From assembly GCF_000772945.1 (NCBI RefSeq), contig NZ_JPVN01000007.1, positions 1 to 64,000 of the forward strand: a DNA stretch of 64,000 nt, given 5' to 3'. The position numbers and the translations under genes were made by a program. This document shows, one piece after another, positions 42,843 through 51,373 of this stretch. The notes under the pieces were generated by a model. The model had not been told where the DNA came from, made no database searches, and saw nothing but the letters and a program-made list of their open reading frames with translations. Each line of letters starts with the position of its first letter. Position 1 is the stretch's first letter. Source of the stretch: Ureibacillus manganicus DSM 26584 (GTDB lineage Bacteria; Bacillota; Bacilli; Bacillales_A; Planococcaceae).

Positions 42843-43978
42843 AGTCTTGCCTTCTTTCTATTTACGAAAAATATCGTTGTATAGAGGCCTATTGGTATGG
42901 TTATCACAATACCAATCCCTCCAGCCAGTGCTCTGGCCATTTCCAGCGAAAGGTTTACTGAAATCGTATAACCGAAAGGAGATGCGTTCTTAAAATAGAG
43001 AAGGAGCGTCGGTATCGAACCACTTACATAGGCAAAAAACAAAATATTTGTCATGGTGCCCATAATATCTTTTCCAATTTCCATTCCTGATTTAATAAGT
43101 GCTTGTACTGAAATATTGTTATCTTTCTCATATAATCCAAAAATGGAAGAAGACATGGTAATAGCTACATCCATCACAGCACCTAAAGAACCAATGAATA
43201 AACCGGCCATAAATACCGTCTTATATGGTCGAGTAATAAATTGTAATTCCTCATATCGAAGTCCATTTTCGCCTGTTACCAAAAGAGCTAGGTATGTAAT
43301 TAATAGTGAAATGAAGGTTCCTAGTATGGTCGCAATAATAGCTGCATATGTTTTTTCATTTAAACCATTAACGAGTAACAAAGAAACGACTGTAAATAAA
43401 ATAATACATATACCGCAAATCCATAACAAACTTTGATCTGACTGATGAACATAAATATCCAACGCGAATGATAACAGAGTAGTAGTAAATACTAAACTAA
43501 TAACTGATAATAGCCCCTGCTTTTTTCCTACAAGCAACAATACAAAGACAAATACCCATGCAATAATAACCAAATATTTATCACGTTTGACACCTTGAAT
43601 TGTCCCCGTTCGTTCCTTACCTTCATCAATATTCTGGTCGATTGAAACTAGTAACTCATTACCAACTTCAAACTTATTATCAAGGGCTTTGGATTGTGAA
43701 AATTCATTTATCAAATGAATCTCCATTCCTTTTTCTTCTCCATTTTTCAATTCGGCGATGATATGTTGCGTATATAATACATCTTCATTGTTAATAAGAT
43801 CCTCTACCTTGGTTACATCCTCTATGTTTGTTTTTATGACCTCAGCAATTGGGCGGTCATAAAAGGAATAGTTATTATGAACAAAAAAAACGGAGCCTAT
43901 AAAACAACATATGAGTATGGTGTAAAAAATTTTATGTTTGTAAGTCATTTTTTTATATAGGCTTCTAACAGAATTCAT
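42839..43978 (-). CDS. YibE/F-family membrane protein, long partner
   Basis: 379 residues. One N-terminal helix is followed by an extracytoplasmic region of about 110 residues rich in charged residues, then about seven helices with GSLGAVMDVAITMSSSI and GKDIMGTMTNILFFAYVSG, the same signature as its neighbour. It is probably a membrane complex with the short partner (inference from overlap and family habit). The start at 43978 follows AAAGGAGG by seven bases; the TTG two codons earlier is too close. Confidence 0.85.
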   Translation of the reverse strand: MNSVRSLYKKMTYKHKIFYTILICCFIGSVFFVHNNYSFYDRPIAEVIKTNIEDVTKVEDLINNEDVLYTQHIIAELKNGEEKGMEIHLINEFSQSKALDNKFEVGNELLVSIDQNIDEGKERTGTIQGVKRDKYLVIIAWVFVFVLLLVGKKQGLLSVISLVFTTTLLSFALDIYVHQSDQSLLWICGICIILFTVVSLLLVNGLNEKTYAAIIATILGTFISLLITYLALLVTGENGLRYEELQFITRPYKTVFMAGLFIGSLGAVMDVAITMSSSIFGLYEKDNNISVQALIKSGMEIGKDIMGTMTNILFFAYVSGSIPTLLLYFKNASPFGYTISVNLSLEMARALAGGIGIVITIPIGLYTTIFFVNRKKARL

Positions 43979-44164
43979 TAACAAACCTCCTTTAAAAGTA
44001 ATTGCTATGTAATTTGCGCATTTTGAGTTGTAGAATACTCTACTTCAGCGTGTGTAAATATTTGTGTGTACTAATGAAAATAAGGAGACTGAGTTTATAA
44101 TAAAAACCTGCAAAAAGTGTTAACCGAACCATTGTATCAAAATTAAATATGGTGCTCAAAATGT

Positions 44165-44199
44165 AGGGCCTTCGAAAGAATTGAGGCCCTGATTTTTTT
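44165..44199 (+). terminator. Orphan terminator with no upstream plus-strand gene
   Basis: AGGGCCTT pairs with GAGGCCCT around a 10-base loop, followed by seven T residues. The nearest plus-strand gene upstream is rlmCD, more than 2.3 kb away and already terminated. It may mark a lost gene. Confidence 0.75.
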
Positions 44200-44512
44200 C
44201 GTTGGTTTAAATAGTTGTATGACACAAAATTACAAAAATTTATGCTCAATCATTGGCACGAGGAAGGGGAAATTTGTATGGAATGAAATTTTAATGAACT
44301 ATTAACGATTACGAAGGCGATACAAAAAAACGTTACTAAAAAGATTAAACATCTTTTTCCGTAGATAAAGCTGTTTTAGAAATCACTTGCTTATACAAGA
44401 TGCAAGGTACAATAATTTTCAATTAAATATTGCATTTTAGAAAGCAACATTTTGAGATGAATAAGAAAAATTTGCCTCGACTCTATTGAATTGATTCGAT
44501 GTCTATATAACT

Positions 44513-44594
44513 AAACCCACCAGCAACCTTGTGTTGCCACATACAATCGACACATTGTGAAGCGGTCGCGTGGTTGGAAAGAAATATAATCTAA
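44513..44594 (+). repeat. Degenerate rlmCD 3' end, copy 1
   Basis: AAACCCACCAGCAAC... at 44513 leads to a core at 44550-44579 with 27 of 30 bases identical to the rlmCD end. Read in the rlmCD frame it gives STHCEAVAWLERNII and stops at 44592-44594. A terminator follows 19 bases later. The 35 bases before the core are shared with copies 2 and 3 and only weakly resemble rlmCD. It is a candidate attR-type end of segment 1. Confidence 0.8.
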
Positions 44595-44612
44595 ATGTAA
44601 CAGTGAGAAGAG

Positions 44613-44643
44613 AGCCTTTCCCTTTGGGAGAGGCTATTATCTT
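44613..44643 (+). terminator. Hairpin terminator after rlmCD-tail copy 1
   Basis: AGCCTTTCCC pairs with GGGAGAGGCT (10 bp, one G-U) around a 3-base loop. The trailing T-run is weak (ATTATCTTT). Confidence 0.7.
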
Positions 44644-44822
44644 TGAGTTTTATAATTAATTACTATGAACAAACATTATTAAGGTAACAGTGGTGTAAAA
44701 GTTAGACAAAGTTATCAAAATAAAAGGGATAAAAACTGGATTATCATCTACAACAAATTAATGGAGCAAACATATTCTGTGATACTAGTTATAATCATTA
44801 TGATTAAAGGAGATGGCTTTCG

Positions 44823-46385
44823 TTGGCCCGTACATCATTGGCAACAATGTTAGAGAAAGCATATAATGCTGCTCATGCAGCAATGGAGATAGAAAAAGGT
44901 AAAAATAATGTTATGACTAATCAAAACAATACTTCAAATGAAACTAAGACTAAGGATCTTTTAAAAAAAGGAAAAGAAAAACAATCCCAGGATAGAAAGG
45001 AACGTAAAAATAATCCTAAGGTAGTCATAGTGGGCGCGGGTTTAGCGGGCCTCACTTGTGCTTATCGTCTTAAACAGGAGGGCATAGATGCTACCGTTTA
45101 TGAGGCGAGTAACAGGGCAGGGGGACGCTGTTGGACAAGAAGAGGAGAATTTAAAGAATGTCAGATTGTTGAAAGAGGCGGGGAGATAATAGACACGGAT
45201 CATATAGAAATTCAAGAGCTTGCTAGAGAGCTAGGTCTAGTATTAGATGATTTAATAGAGGCAGAACCAGCGAATACAGAAACTTTTTATTATTTTAATG
45301 GAGGTCCTTATACTGTTGAAGAAGCAACAACGGATTTTTTGGAAATTTACCCCAGATTACAAGAGGATTTGGATGAAGTTGGGGAATATACTCTTTATAA
45401 CCATTATACAAAACGAGGGTTTCAGCTTGATCATATGTCCATCATCGATTATATCAATGAAATAGTTCCAGGCGGTATCCGTTCCAGGTTTGGTGAACTA
45501 TTAGCAGTAGCGTATACTGTAGAATCCGGGGCAGAAGCCTATATGCAAAGTGCGTTAAATCTACTATATTTGTTAGGGAGTGCCCCAAGAGGTTCCTTGG
45601 AAATTTTGGGAGAGTCAGATGGACGATTTAGAATAAGAGATGGTAATGATAAGCTAACTACGATTTTAGCAGAGAAACTTAGCGGCCAAATTGAGTTCAA
45701 CGCAGAACTCATAAAGATTGAACAATATAGAGAAAATCGCATAAGGCTTATCTTCCGAAACCAACAAAGAATGTGGGAAGTTTTAGCGGATAAAGTTATT
45801 ATCACCATTCCGTTTAGCATTTTAAGAAGGTTGGATTATAGAAAGGCAGGATTTAGACGCTTAAAACATATTGCTATCCAAGAGCTTGGAATGGGAGTAA
45901 ACACAAAACTTCATGTACAATTTTTCAATAGGTATTGGAACGAACTTGGGAACAATGGAGAAACATATACAGATACTGGTTATCAAGGTACGGACGAAGT
46001 TTCACGTGCTCAGCCTGGAAAATCGGGGATATTAGTTAACTATACGGGTGGAAGAACTGCAGCAAGACAGTTTGCTACAACAGATAAACAACTAGAGGCC
46101 ATTACATTAGATTTCTTGAGAAATATAGAACCTGTTTTGCCAGGTGGTATTAAGAACTGGAATTCTATTTCAAAAATTGACCACTGGCTCAGTGATCCAT
46201 GGACAAGAGGCTCCTATTCATACTTTAAGGTTGGGCAATATACTAAATTTGCCGGCATAGAGGGGGAACGCGAGGGGAATATTTTCTTTGCAGGAGAGCA
46301 TACATCCATTGATTATCAAGGTTATTTAAATGGAGCTGTTGAAAGCGGAGAAAGAGCTGCTCAAGAGGTGATGGATGATTTATAA
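44823..46385 (+). CDS. FAD-dependent amine oxidase (flavin monoamine oxidase family)
   Basis: 520 residues. After a charged N-terminal extension of about 65 residues comes the dinucleotide motif VVIVGAGLAGLTCAYRL, then YEASNRAGGRCWTRR and, at the C-terminus, the FAD-binding GNIFFAGEHTSIDYQGYLNGAVESGERAA. This domain order is that of monoamine, polyamine or L-amino-acid oxidases, which release aldehyde or keto acid, ammonia and H2O2. The substrate cannot be read. The start is TTG, nine bases after AAAGGAGA. It is the only gene between two rlmCD-tail repeats, so it is probably cargo. Confidence 0.88.
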   Translation: MARTSLATMLEKAYNAAHAAMEIEKGKNNVMTNQNNTSNETKTKDLLKKGKEKQSQDRKERKNNPKVVIVGAGLAGLTCAYRLKQEGIDATVYEASNRAGGRCWTRRGEFKECQIVERGGEIIDTDHIEIQELARELGLVLDDLIEAEPANTETFYYFNGGPYTVEEATTDFLEIYPRLQEDLDEVGEYTLYNHYTKRGFQLDHMSIIDYINEIVPGGIRSRFGELLAVAYTVESGAEAYMQSALNLLYLLGSAPRGSLEILGESDGRFRIRDGNDKLTTILAEKLSGQIEFNAELIKIEQYRENRIRLIFRNQQRMWEVLADKVIITIPFSILRRLDYRKAGFRRLKHIAIQELGMGVNTKLHVQFFNRYWNELGNNGETYTDTGYQGTDEVSRAQPGKSGILVNYTGGRTAARQFATTDKQLEAITLDFLRNIEPVLPGGIKNWNSISKIDHWLSDPWTRGSYSYFKVGQYTKFAGIEGEREGNIFFAGEHTSIDYQGYLNGAVESGERAAQEVMDDL

Positions 46386-46391
46386 GATCCA

Positions 46392-46430
46392 CAAAGAAGA
46401 ACCCCCATTGTTAGTTTGGGTTTTTCTTTG
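46392..46430 (+). terminator. Terminator after the amine oxidase
   Basis: CAAAGAAGAACCC pairs with GGGTTTTTCTTTG (one mismatch) around a 13-base loop. The T residues are inside the 3' arm. Confidence 0.65.
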
Positions 46431-46479
46431 AAGTATGACTCAGTTAATATGAATTTGAATTGTTGACAATTATTAAAAT

Positions 46480-46555
46480 AAACCCATCAGCAACTTGTTG
46501 CCACATACACTCTACACATTGTGAAGCGATCGCATGGCTTGAGTTATCTGAATAA
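46480..46555 (+). repeat. Degenerate rlmCD 3' end, copy 2
   Basis: AAACCCATCAGCAACTTG at 46480 resembles copy 1 upstream of its core. The core at 46514-46543 has 26 of 30 bases identical to rlmCD. In frame it reads STHCEAIAWLELSE and stops at 46553-46555. A strong terminator follows 10 bases later. Candidate right end of segment 2. Confidence 0.8.
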
Positions 46556-46564
46556 ATTTAAATG

Positions 46565-46614
46565 GCTGTACCGAAAAAAACGATTTTGTTTGGATTTTTT
46601 CGGTACAGCTTTTT
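46565..46614 (+). terminator. Strong terminator after rlmCD-tail copy 2
   Basis: GCTGTACCGAAAAAA (46565-46579) pairs perfectly with its complement at 46595-46609, followed by five T residues. The rest to 46699 shows no gene. Confidence 0.92.
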
Positions 46615-46699
46615 CTTTTGCTTTTATAAATCGTGAAAACCTTTTTGATCATGCAGAAAAATATGGTCACAATGGCATTGGATAAGCTATAGTGACCCT

Positions 46700-47575
46700 T
46701 TATACATTTTGAATCAGCTCTATAAAATTTTGGGCAGCTTTGGACAAGCTATGATCTTTGAGCCATATTAATCCGACTGATCCAGTCAAATCGGTTGTGC
46801 CTGATATTCGATAGGCATTTATCGGATATCCCTGAAATCGGTGAAGCAGGGTTTCTGGAACAATTGAAGCAGCAAAGTCAGCTGTAACTAGATCCAACAG
46901 AAGACTAATATCAGAACACTCCCCAACAATAGTAGGTTGTAGTTTGATTCGTGAAAAAGCTTCCAAAATCAGATAATGTACACCTAATCCTTCAGTACTT
47001 GGAAAAAGGAGAGGATACGGTTGAATTTCAGTAAGTGATATTTCTTCATTAAATGATGGATGATCCTTAGATGTAATGAAATAAAATGGCTCATTGCATA
47101 AATGGAGTACAGAAAAATCGTCCAACGGCAGCGGCAAACGGATAATTGCTAATTCAATCATCCGGTCCCTGACTAATTGACAAAGATGCGAGGATTCATT
47201 CTGTTGAATTTTATACGTAATATTCGGGTATTTTTTTTGAAAATGCTTAAACACTTTAGGCAAACCATTGACTGAAAAGGTGTTAACTCCGATTGTAAGC
47301 TTCCCGTTTAAGCCTCTTCCTACTTCCATTACTTCTGATTTTGTTTCTTCCATCAATTGAGTTATTTCCAATGCATTTTTGTATAGCGTACTGCCTGCCT
47401 CTGTTACCTCCAAATATTTTCCGCTTCGCTCGACTAGTTTTGAACCGAGCTCTTTTTCCATCGCTTGCAATTGCTGGCTTAATGGGGGCTGGGACATATG
47501 AAGTCTTTTTGCGGCAGCAGAAATCTTTCTTTCTTCCACAATCGCAATGAAATAGCGCAGTTGCCGAATATCCAT
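46700..47575 (-). CDS. LysR-family transcriptional regulator
   Basis: 291 residues starting MDIRQLRYFIAIVEERKISAAAKRLHMSQPPLSQQL, a classic LysR winged helix. An effector-binding domain covers about 90-291. The start at 47575 has AAAGG nine bases upstream, and GGAAAGGATG overlaps the earlier ATG. It is divergent from the ankyrin lipoprotein and the two deaminase genes, so these are likely targets, with a purine- or pyrimidine-like ligand as one possibility (inference). Confidence 0.9.
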   Translation of the reverse strand: MDIRQLRYFIAIVEERKISAAAKRLHMSQPPLSQQLQAMEKELGSKLVERSGKYLEVTEAGSTLYKNALEITQLMEETKSEVMEVGRGLNGKLTIGVNTFSVNGLPKVFKHFQKKYPNITYKIQQNESSHLCQLVRDRMIELAIIRLPLPLDDFSVLHLCNEPFYFITSKDHPSFNEEISLTEIQPYPLLFPSTEGLGVHYLILEAFSRIKLQPTIVGECSDISLLLDLVTADFAASIVPETLLHRFQGYPINAYRISGTTDLTGSVGLIWLKDHSLSKAAQNFIELIQNV

Positions 47576-47685
47576 TTTGAACATCCTTTCCAATGTATAT
47601 GAAAAACATAAGTATAGATAATTTTTTTAATATTTTTAATATAATTACCCCCATGATAACATTTATATAGGAGGTGCAGAACAGT

Positions 47686-48390
47686 ATGAAGCTGAACGGA
47701 ATTATTACAAGCTTAATTGTAGTTTTGCTTACTGCATGCAGCGCATCGCCAGGCAATGAGAAAAGTTCACCTGTACTAGAAGAAAAGGAGGAATCCCCTG
47801 TGGAACAACAGCTAATTTCTGCAGCAGCACGAGGAGATATAAAAGCCGTTTTAGCATTACTAGAAGACGGGGCGGATATTAATGCAACGGATCATTACGG
47901 AAATACAGCTGTAATGGCTGCAACGCAAAAAAACAATGTAGACACAGTTAAGGTTCTTATCGGACAAGGAGCAGATATAAATATCCGCAATAACAATATG
48001 GATAATGTATTGTTATATGCCGGTGCAGAAGGTTTGCTAGAAATTGTGAAAATTGCTATACAAGCAGGTGCCGATACAACAATTACAAATCGTTTTGGCG
48101 GAACTGCGCTTATCCCGGCTTCAGATCGAGGTCATGTGGATATTGTGCAGGAACTTTTAACTAACTCTGACATAGACGTGGATCACATTAATCACTTGCA
48201 TTGGACCGCACTGCTGGAAGCGGTCACTTTAGGAGATGGAGGGGGAAACTACCAAAAAATTGTACAATTATTGGTTGATCATGATGCTGATGTTAGCATT
48301 GGTGATAGAGATGGTGTTACCCCTTTAGAACATGCAAAAAGACGCGGGTTTAAAGAAATTGAGCTAATTCTAATAAACGGAGGGGCGTAA
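47686..48390 (+). CDS. Ankyrin-repeat lipoprotein
   Basis: 234 residues. The signal peptide has lipobox LLTAC (Cys18) and a short acidic linker, followed by about five ankyrin repeats (for example GDIKAVLALLEDGADINATDHYG; NNVDTVKVLIGQGADINIRNN; GHVDIVQELLTNSDI). It would sit on the outer membrane face and bind a protein partner. AGGAGGTG precedes the ATG at 47686. It shares direction with the deaminase pair and is divergent from the LysR gene. Surface ankyrin lipoproteins are uncommon beside metabolic genes, and no function is known. Confidence 0.85.
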   Translation: MKLNGIITSLIVVLLTACSASPGNEKSSPVLEEKEESPVEQQLISAAARGDIKAVLALLEDGADINATDHYGNTAVMAATQKNNVDTVKVLIGQGADINIRNNNMDNVLLYAGAEGLLEIVKIAIQAGADTTITNRFGGTALIPASDRGHVDIVQELLTNSDIDVDHINHLHWTALLEAVTLGDGGGNYQKIVQLLVDHDADVSIGDRDGVTPLEHAKRRGFKEIELILINGGA

Positions 48391-48500
48391 TCACCCAAGT
48401 TGGGCATATACAAGGATGAGCAAATTAACAATAGGGGTTGTTCATGAATTTTTTACAGAGATATTGATAAAATGAAATTATTTAAAGGGGAGAAATACTT

Positions 48501-49748
48501 TTGACATTATTAATAAAGAATGTGCGTTTGGAATCTGGCTATTTGTATGATCAAACATTTGTCACATCTACCGAAACAAAAATTGTTGATGTTCTAATCG
48601 AAAATGGAAAGTTTGTTAAAATAGCCCCAACAATCGAAGTAGGCGGTGCGGCAGTTGTAGATGCCAAAAACCAGCTTCTCGTTCCATCGTTCAGGGAAAT
48701 GCATACACATATCGATAAAACATACTTCGGTGGCGGGTGGAAAGCACCAACTCCGGCAATAGAAGGAATTTTCACTCGTTTTAAAGAAGAAGCGATTTTA
48801 TTGCCTAAACAATTGGATGTCGCTGAAGAACGGGCACATGCAATGGTAAGGCATTATATTAAAAACGGACATACGCATATTCGCACGCATGTGAACGTTG
48901 ACCCGCAAATTGTGACGAAGCATATAGAAATAGCGAAGCGTGTTTTAGATAGTTATCAAGATCAAATCACGTATGAAATCGTTGCATTCCCACAACATGG
49001 CTTATTACGTAATGGTCATGAATTTTTAACGGTCTTTGAAGAAGCATTGCAAATGGGAGCAACACATATTGGAGGAGTAGACCCTGCTTTAGTAGATCGA
49101 GACAGCGGTGAAGTTTTAAAAACAACTTTTCATTTAGCGCAAAAATACGATTTGGCAATCGATATTCATTTGCATGAACGAAACACATTAGGGGAATTTG
49201 AAATACTGCAAATTGTGAATGAAATCGAACGGCGTTCTTTTAAAAATGAAGTAACACTTAGTCACGCATTCGCATTTGCAGACTTGCCCCAACAATCTTT
49301 AGACAATCTAATAGATCAGGTAGCTGCAAATAATGTTGGAGTGACAACAACGGTTCCAATTGGTGCAGGTCCGATTACACTCCCTGTCAAATATATGTAT
49401 GATCGGGGCGTAAAAGTTTCATTTGGACATGACAGCCTTACTGATCATTGGTCTCCTTTTGGAAGTGGTGATACGATTCAAAAATTAAATCAATTTATAC
49501 AACGTTTTGGATACATTGACGAATGGCATATTGGACAGTCATTGAAATATGCTACAGGCGGATTAACACCATTAAATGAAGCTGGTGAACAGCAATGGCC
49601 GAAAGTCGGCGATACGGCCAATGCGCTGCTTGTCGATGCAGTAAGCTCAGCGCATCTGATTGCAAGACAATGCCCTATTTCGACTGTAATTTCAAAAGGT
49701 AAAATCATTCATGAAAAAGAGATAGAGTTAAAGGGGGAATTCCGATGA
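48501..49748 (+). CDS. Cytosine deaminase-like amidohydrolase, paralogue 1
   Basis: 415 residues of the metal-dependent amidohydrolase superfamily. Metal ligands are His68 and His70 (MHTHIDKT), a His in HLHERN, HAFA, and Asp in GHDSLTDHW. The H-x-H-x-D-K-T motif is that of the CodA-type deaminase group acting on cyclic amidines and N-heterocycles. The start is TTG, eight bases after AAGGGGAG. The stop overlaps the next paralogue (ATGA), so the two probably act on the same or successive substrates. The substrate is not determined. Confidence 0.85.
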   Translation: MTLLIKNVRLESGYLYDQTFVTSTETKIVDVLIENGKFVKIAPTIEVGGAAVVDAKNQLLVPSFREMHTHIDKTYFGGGWKAPTPAIEGIFTRFKEEAILLPKQLDVAEERAHAMVRHYIKNGHTHIRTHVNVDPQIVTKHIEIAKRVLDSYQDQITYEIVAFPQHGLLRNGHEFLTVFEEALQMGATHIGGVDPALVDRDSGEVLKTTFHLAQKYDLAIDIHLHERNTLGEFEILQIVNEIERRSFKNEVTLSHAFAFADLPQQSLDNLIDQVAANNVGVTTTVPIGAGPITLPVKYMYDRGVKVSFGHDSLTDHWSPFGSGDTIQKLNQFIQRFGYIDEWHIGQSLKYATGGLTPLNEAGEQQWPKVGDTANALLVDAVSSAHLIARQCPISTVISKGKIIHEKEIELKGEFR

Positions 49749-50968
49749 TTACATGGCTGCGAAATGTTCGGCTAGAAGTTGGCGAAACAATAAATGAAGA
49801 TGGCAGCATCCAAACCAAAACCGATTTGTTTCATATTCAAGTTGCAAAAGAAGGAGTCATCCAAGCGATTATCCCTGCAACTGAAAATATCACTGATGTA
49901 GATGCTGTTAATATGGAAGGAAAATTAGCGCTTCCTCCATTTAAAGAAATGCATAACCATTTGGATAAAACGTATCTCTCTTTAGGATGGAGGGCTTGTC
50001 GTCCTGTAAAGAATTTATCCGAGAGATTGGCTCTTGAAGCAGCCGAGCTGGAGGAACTTGCAGAAACAGTGGAACAAAGGGCATCAGCCATGATTGAATT
50101 GCACTTGGAAAATGGTGTGAATCATATCCGGACACATGTCAATATTGACCCTTTTATTAAATTGAAAAATTTAGAAGGCGTTAAAAAAGCACTGAAAACC
50201 TATGAGCAATATTTAACTTATGAAATTGTGGCTTTTCCTCAACACGGCATGCTGGCTCATGAAGAAATGCCAAGTTTATTAAGGCAAGCATTGGAAGCAG
50301 GTGCAACAATCTTAGGGGCGCTTGATCCGGCAGGTATTGACAAAAGTATTGAAAAATCATTGCAAATTACGATGAATATAGCCAAGGAGTATGGTGTGGA
50401 TGTCGACATGCATCTTCATGACAGAGGACAAGTAGGCTTCTATACGATGGACAAATGGCTGGATATGACGAAAGAACAAGAATATAAAGGATCCACTTCT
50501 TTTAGTCATGCATTTGGTTTAAGTCAGATGTCGCCACATATGCAAAAACAATTTGCAAAAAAATTAAGCGAGCATGATGTGGAAATTATGTCCACCATAC
50601 CTATTTCTGTAAACTCTCAGCTTATTCCAATTGATATTATGAGAGCGGAAGGTGTTAAAGTGGCTTTAGGTTGTGACGGTTTTTATGATTCCTGGAGCCC
50701 TTATTTTTCTGGTGACATTTTGGAAAAGGTGCACAATTTTTGTAACTATACAGGGAAGTCGAGCGAACGTTCATTACGCCAAAGTTTAAGTTTAATTACT
50801 CAAGGAATAACACCATTGAATGGTAAAGGTGAACAAGTGTGGCCTATGGTTGGAGATGAGGCGAGTTTTGTATTTGTGGATGCCAGCTGCAGCGCGGAAA
50901 CAGTTGCAAGACTACCTAAAAATAGACAGCTGTTGAATAAAGGGAAGATATACAACTCAAAAAAATAG
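49745..50968 (+). CDS. Cytosine deaminase-like amidohydrolase, paralogue 2
   Basis: 407 residues, clearly related to the upstream gene (shared RTHVN-DP, YEIVAFPQHG, SHAFG and WSP-F-SGD blocks). Metal ligands are His70 and His72 in MHNHLDKT, with HLHDRG and Asp in GCDGFYDSW. The Cys in place of His before the catalytic Asp (GCDG versus GHDS) could alter specificity. It is likely a duplicate that diverged, perhaps forming a hetero-oligomer (inference). No terminator was recognised after it. Confidence 0.85.
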   Translation: MITWLRNVRLEVGETINEDGSIQTKTDLFHIQVAKEGVIQAIIPATENITDVDAVNMEGKLALPPFKEMHNHLDKTYLSLGWRACRPVKNLSERLALEAAELEELAETVEQRASAMIELHLENGVNHIRTHVNIDPFIKLKNLEGVKKALKTYEQYLTYEIVAFPQHGMLAHEEMPSLLRQALEAGATILGALDPAGIDKSIEKSLQITMNIAKEYGVDVDMHLHDRGQVGFYTMDKWLDMTKEQEYKGSTSFSHAFGLSQMSPHMQKQFAKKLSEHDVEIMSTIPISVNSQLIPIDIMRAEGVKVALGCDGFYDSWSPYFSGDILEKVHNFCNYTGKSSERSLRQSLSLITQGITPLNGKGEQVWPMVGDEASFVFVDASCSAETVARLPKNRQLLNKGKIYNSKK

Positions 50969-51003
50969 ATTCAAGCAATAATGATTACCTAATTACATTT
51001 ATA

Positions 51004-51288
51004 ATGTATGACACATTTTGTCTTATCGAGAAATGGATAAAAGACCGATACTCCACAGCACTTGAAATCCTTGCAGAAGATACTTTAGCAATCTATACAA
51101 AATCCTATATGTTTTCACATAAACAGTACCCCGTAATTGTTAGACGTAAATCTAGCATTTATGGGTTTTTTTATGAGATTTACTATTGTAAGAAACTATT
51201 CGATGTGTCTATCGTTATTAATATTATCTTGACAGAAACTCAAATAAGTAATAGTATAGACCACCTAGAAAAAACTATTTCACTATAA
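51004..51288 (+). CDS. Unrecognised 94-residue ORF
   Basis: The frame encodes a mixed sequence (MYDTFCLIEKWIKDRYSTAL...) with a moderately hydrophobic stretch near residue 70. No ribosome site is present before the ATG, and no family is recognised. It could be a decayed remnant in the accessory segment or a chance frame; codon content looks protein-like in its first half. Confidence 0.3.
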   Translation: MYDTFCLIEKWIKDRYSTALEILAEDTLAIYTKSYMFSHKQYPVIVRRKSSIYGFFYEIYYCKKLFDVSIVINIILTETQISNSIDHLEKTISL

Positions 51289-51373
51289 TATTATTTTGTT
51301 ATTTTAATAGTTCTAATTCGAACTTAATATAAATCTCGATTTTTAGTTTAACTTATAAAAGGAAGGTGTGAAA

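Larger units (their letters stand above)
43979..44822. other. Gene-poor 840-bp stretch
   Basis: No credible gene is seen on either strand; the only open frame of note (69 codons, minus strand) lacks a ribosome site. The stretch holds an orphan plus-strand terminator (44165-44199), an rlmCD-tail repeat (44513-44594), its terminator, and the leader of the amine oxidase gene. Confidence 0.6.

Noticed and set aside
44040-44249. 69-codon minus-strand frame between the YibE/F pair and copy 1
   Set aside because: No ribosome site, composition typical of AT-rich noncoding DNA, and it is overlapped by a plus-strand terminator.
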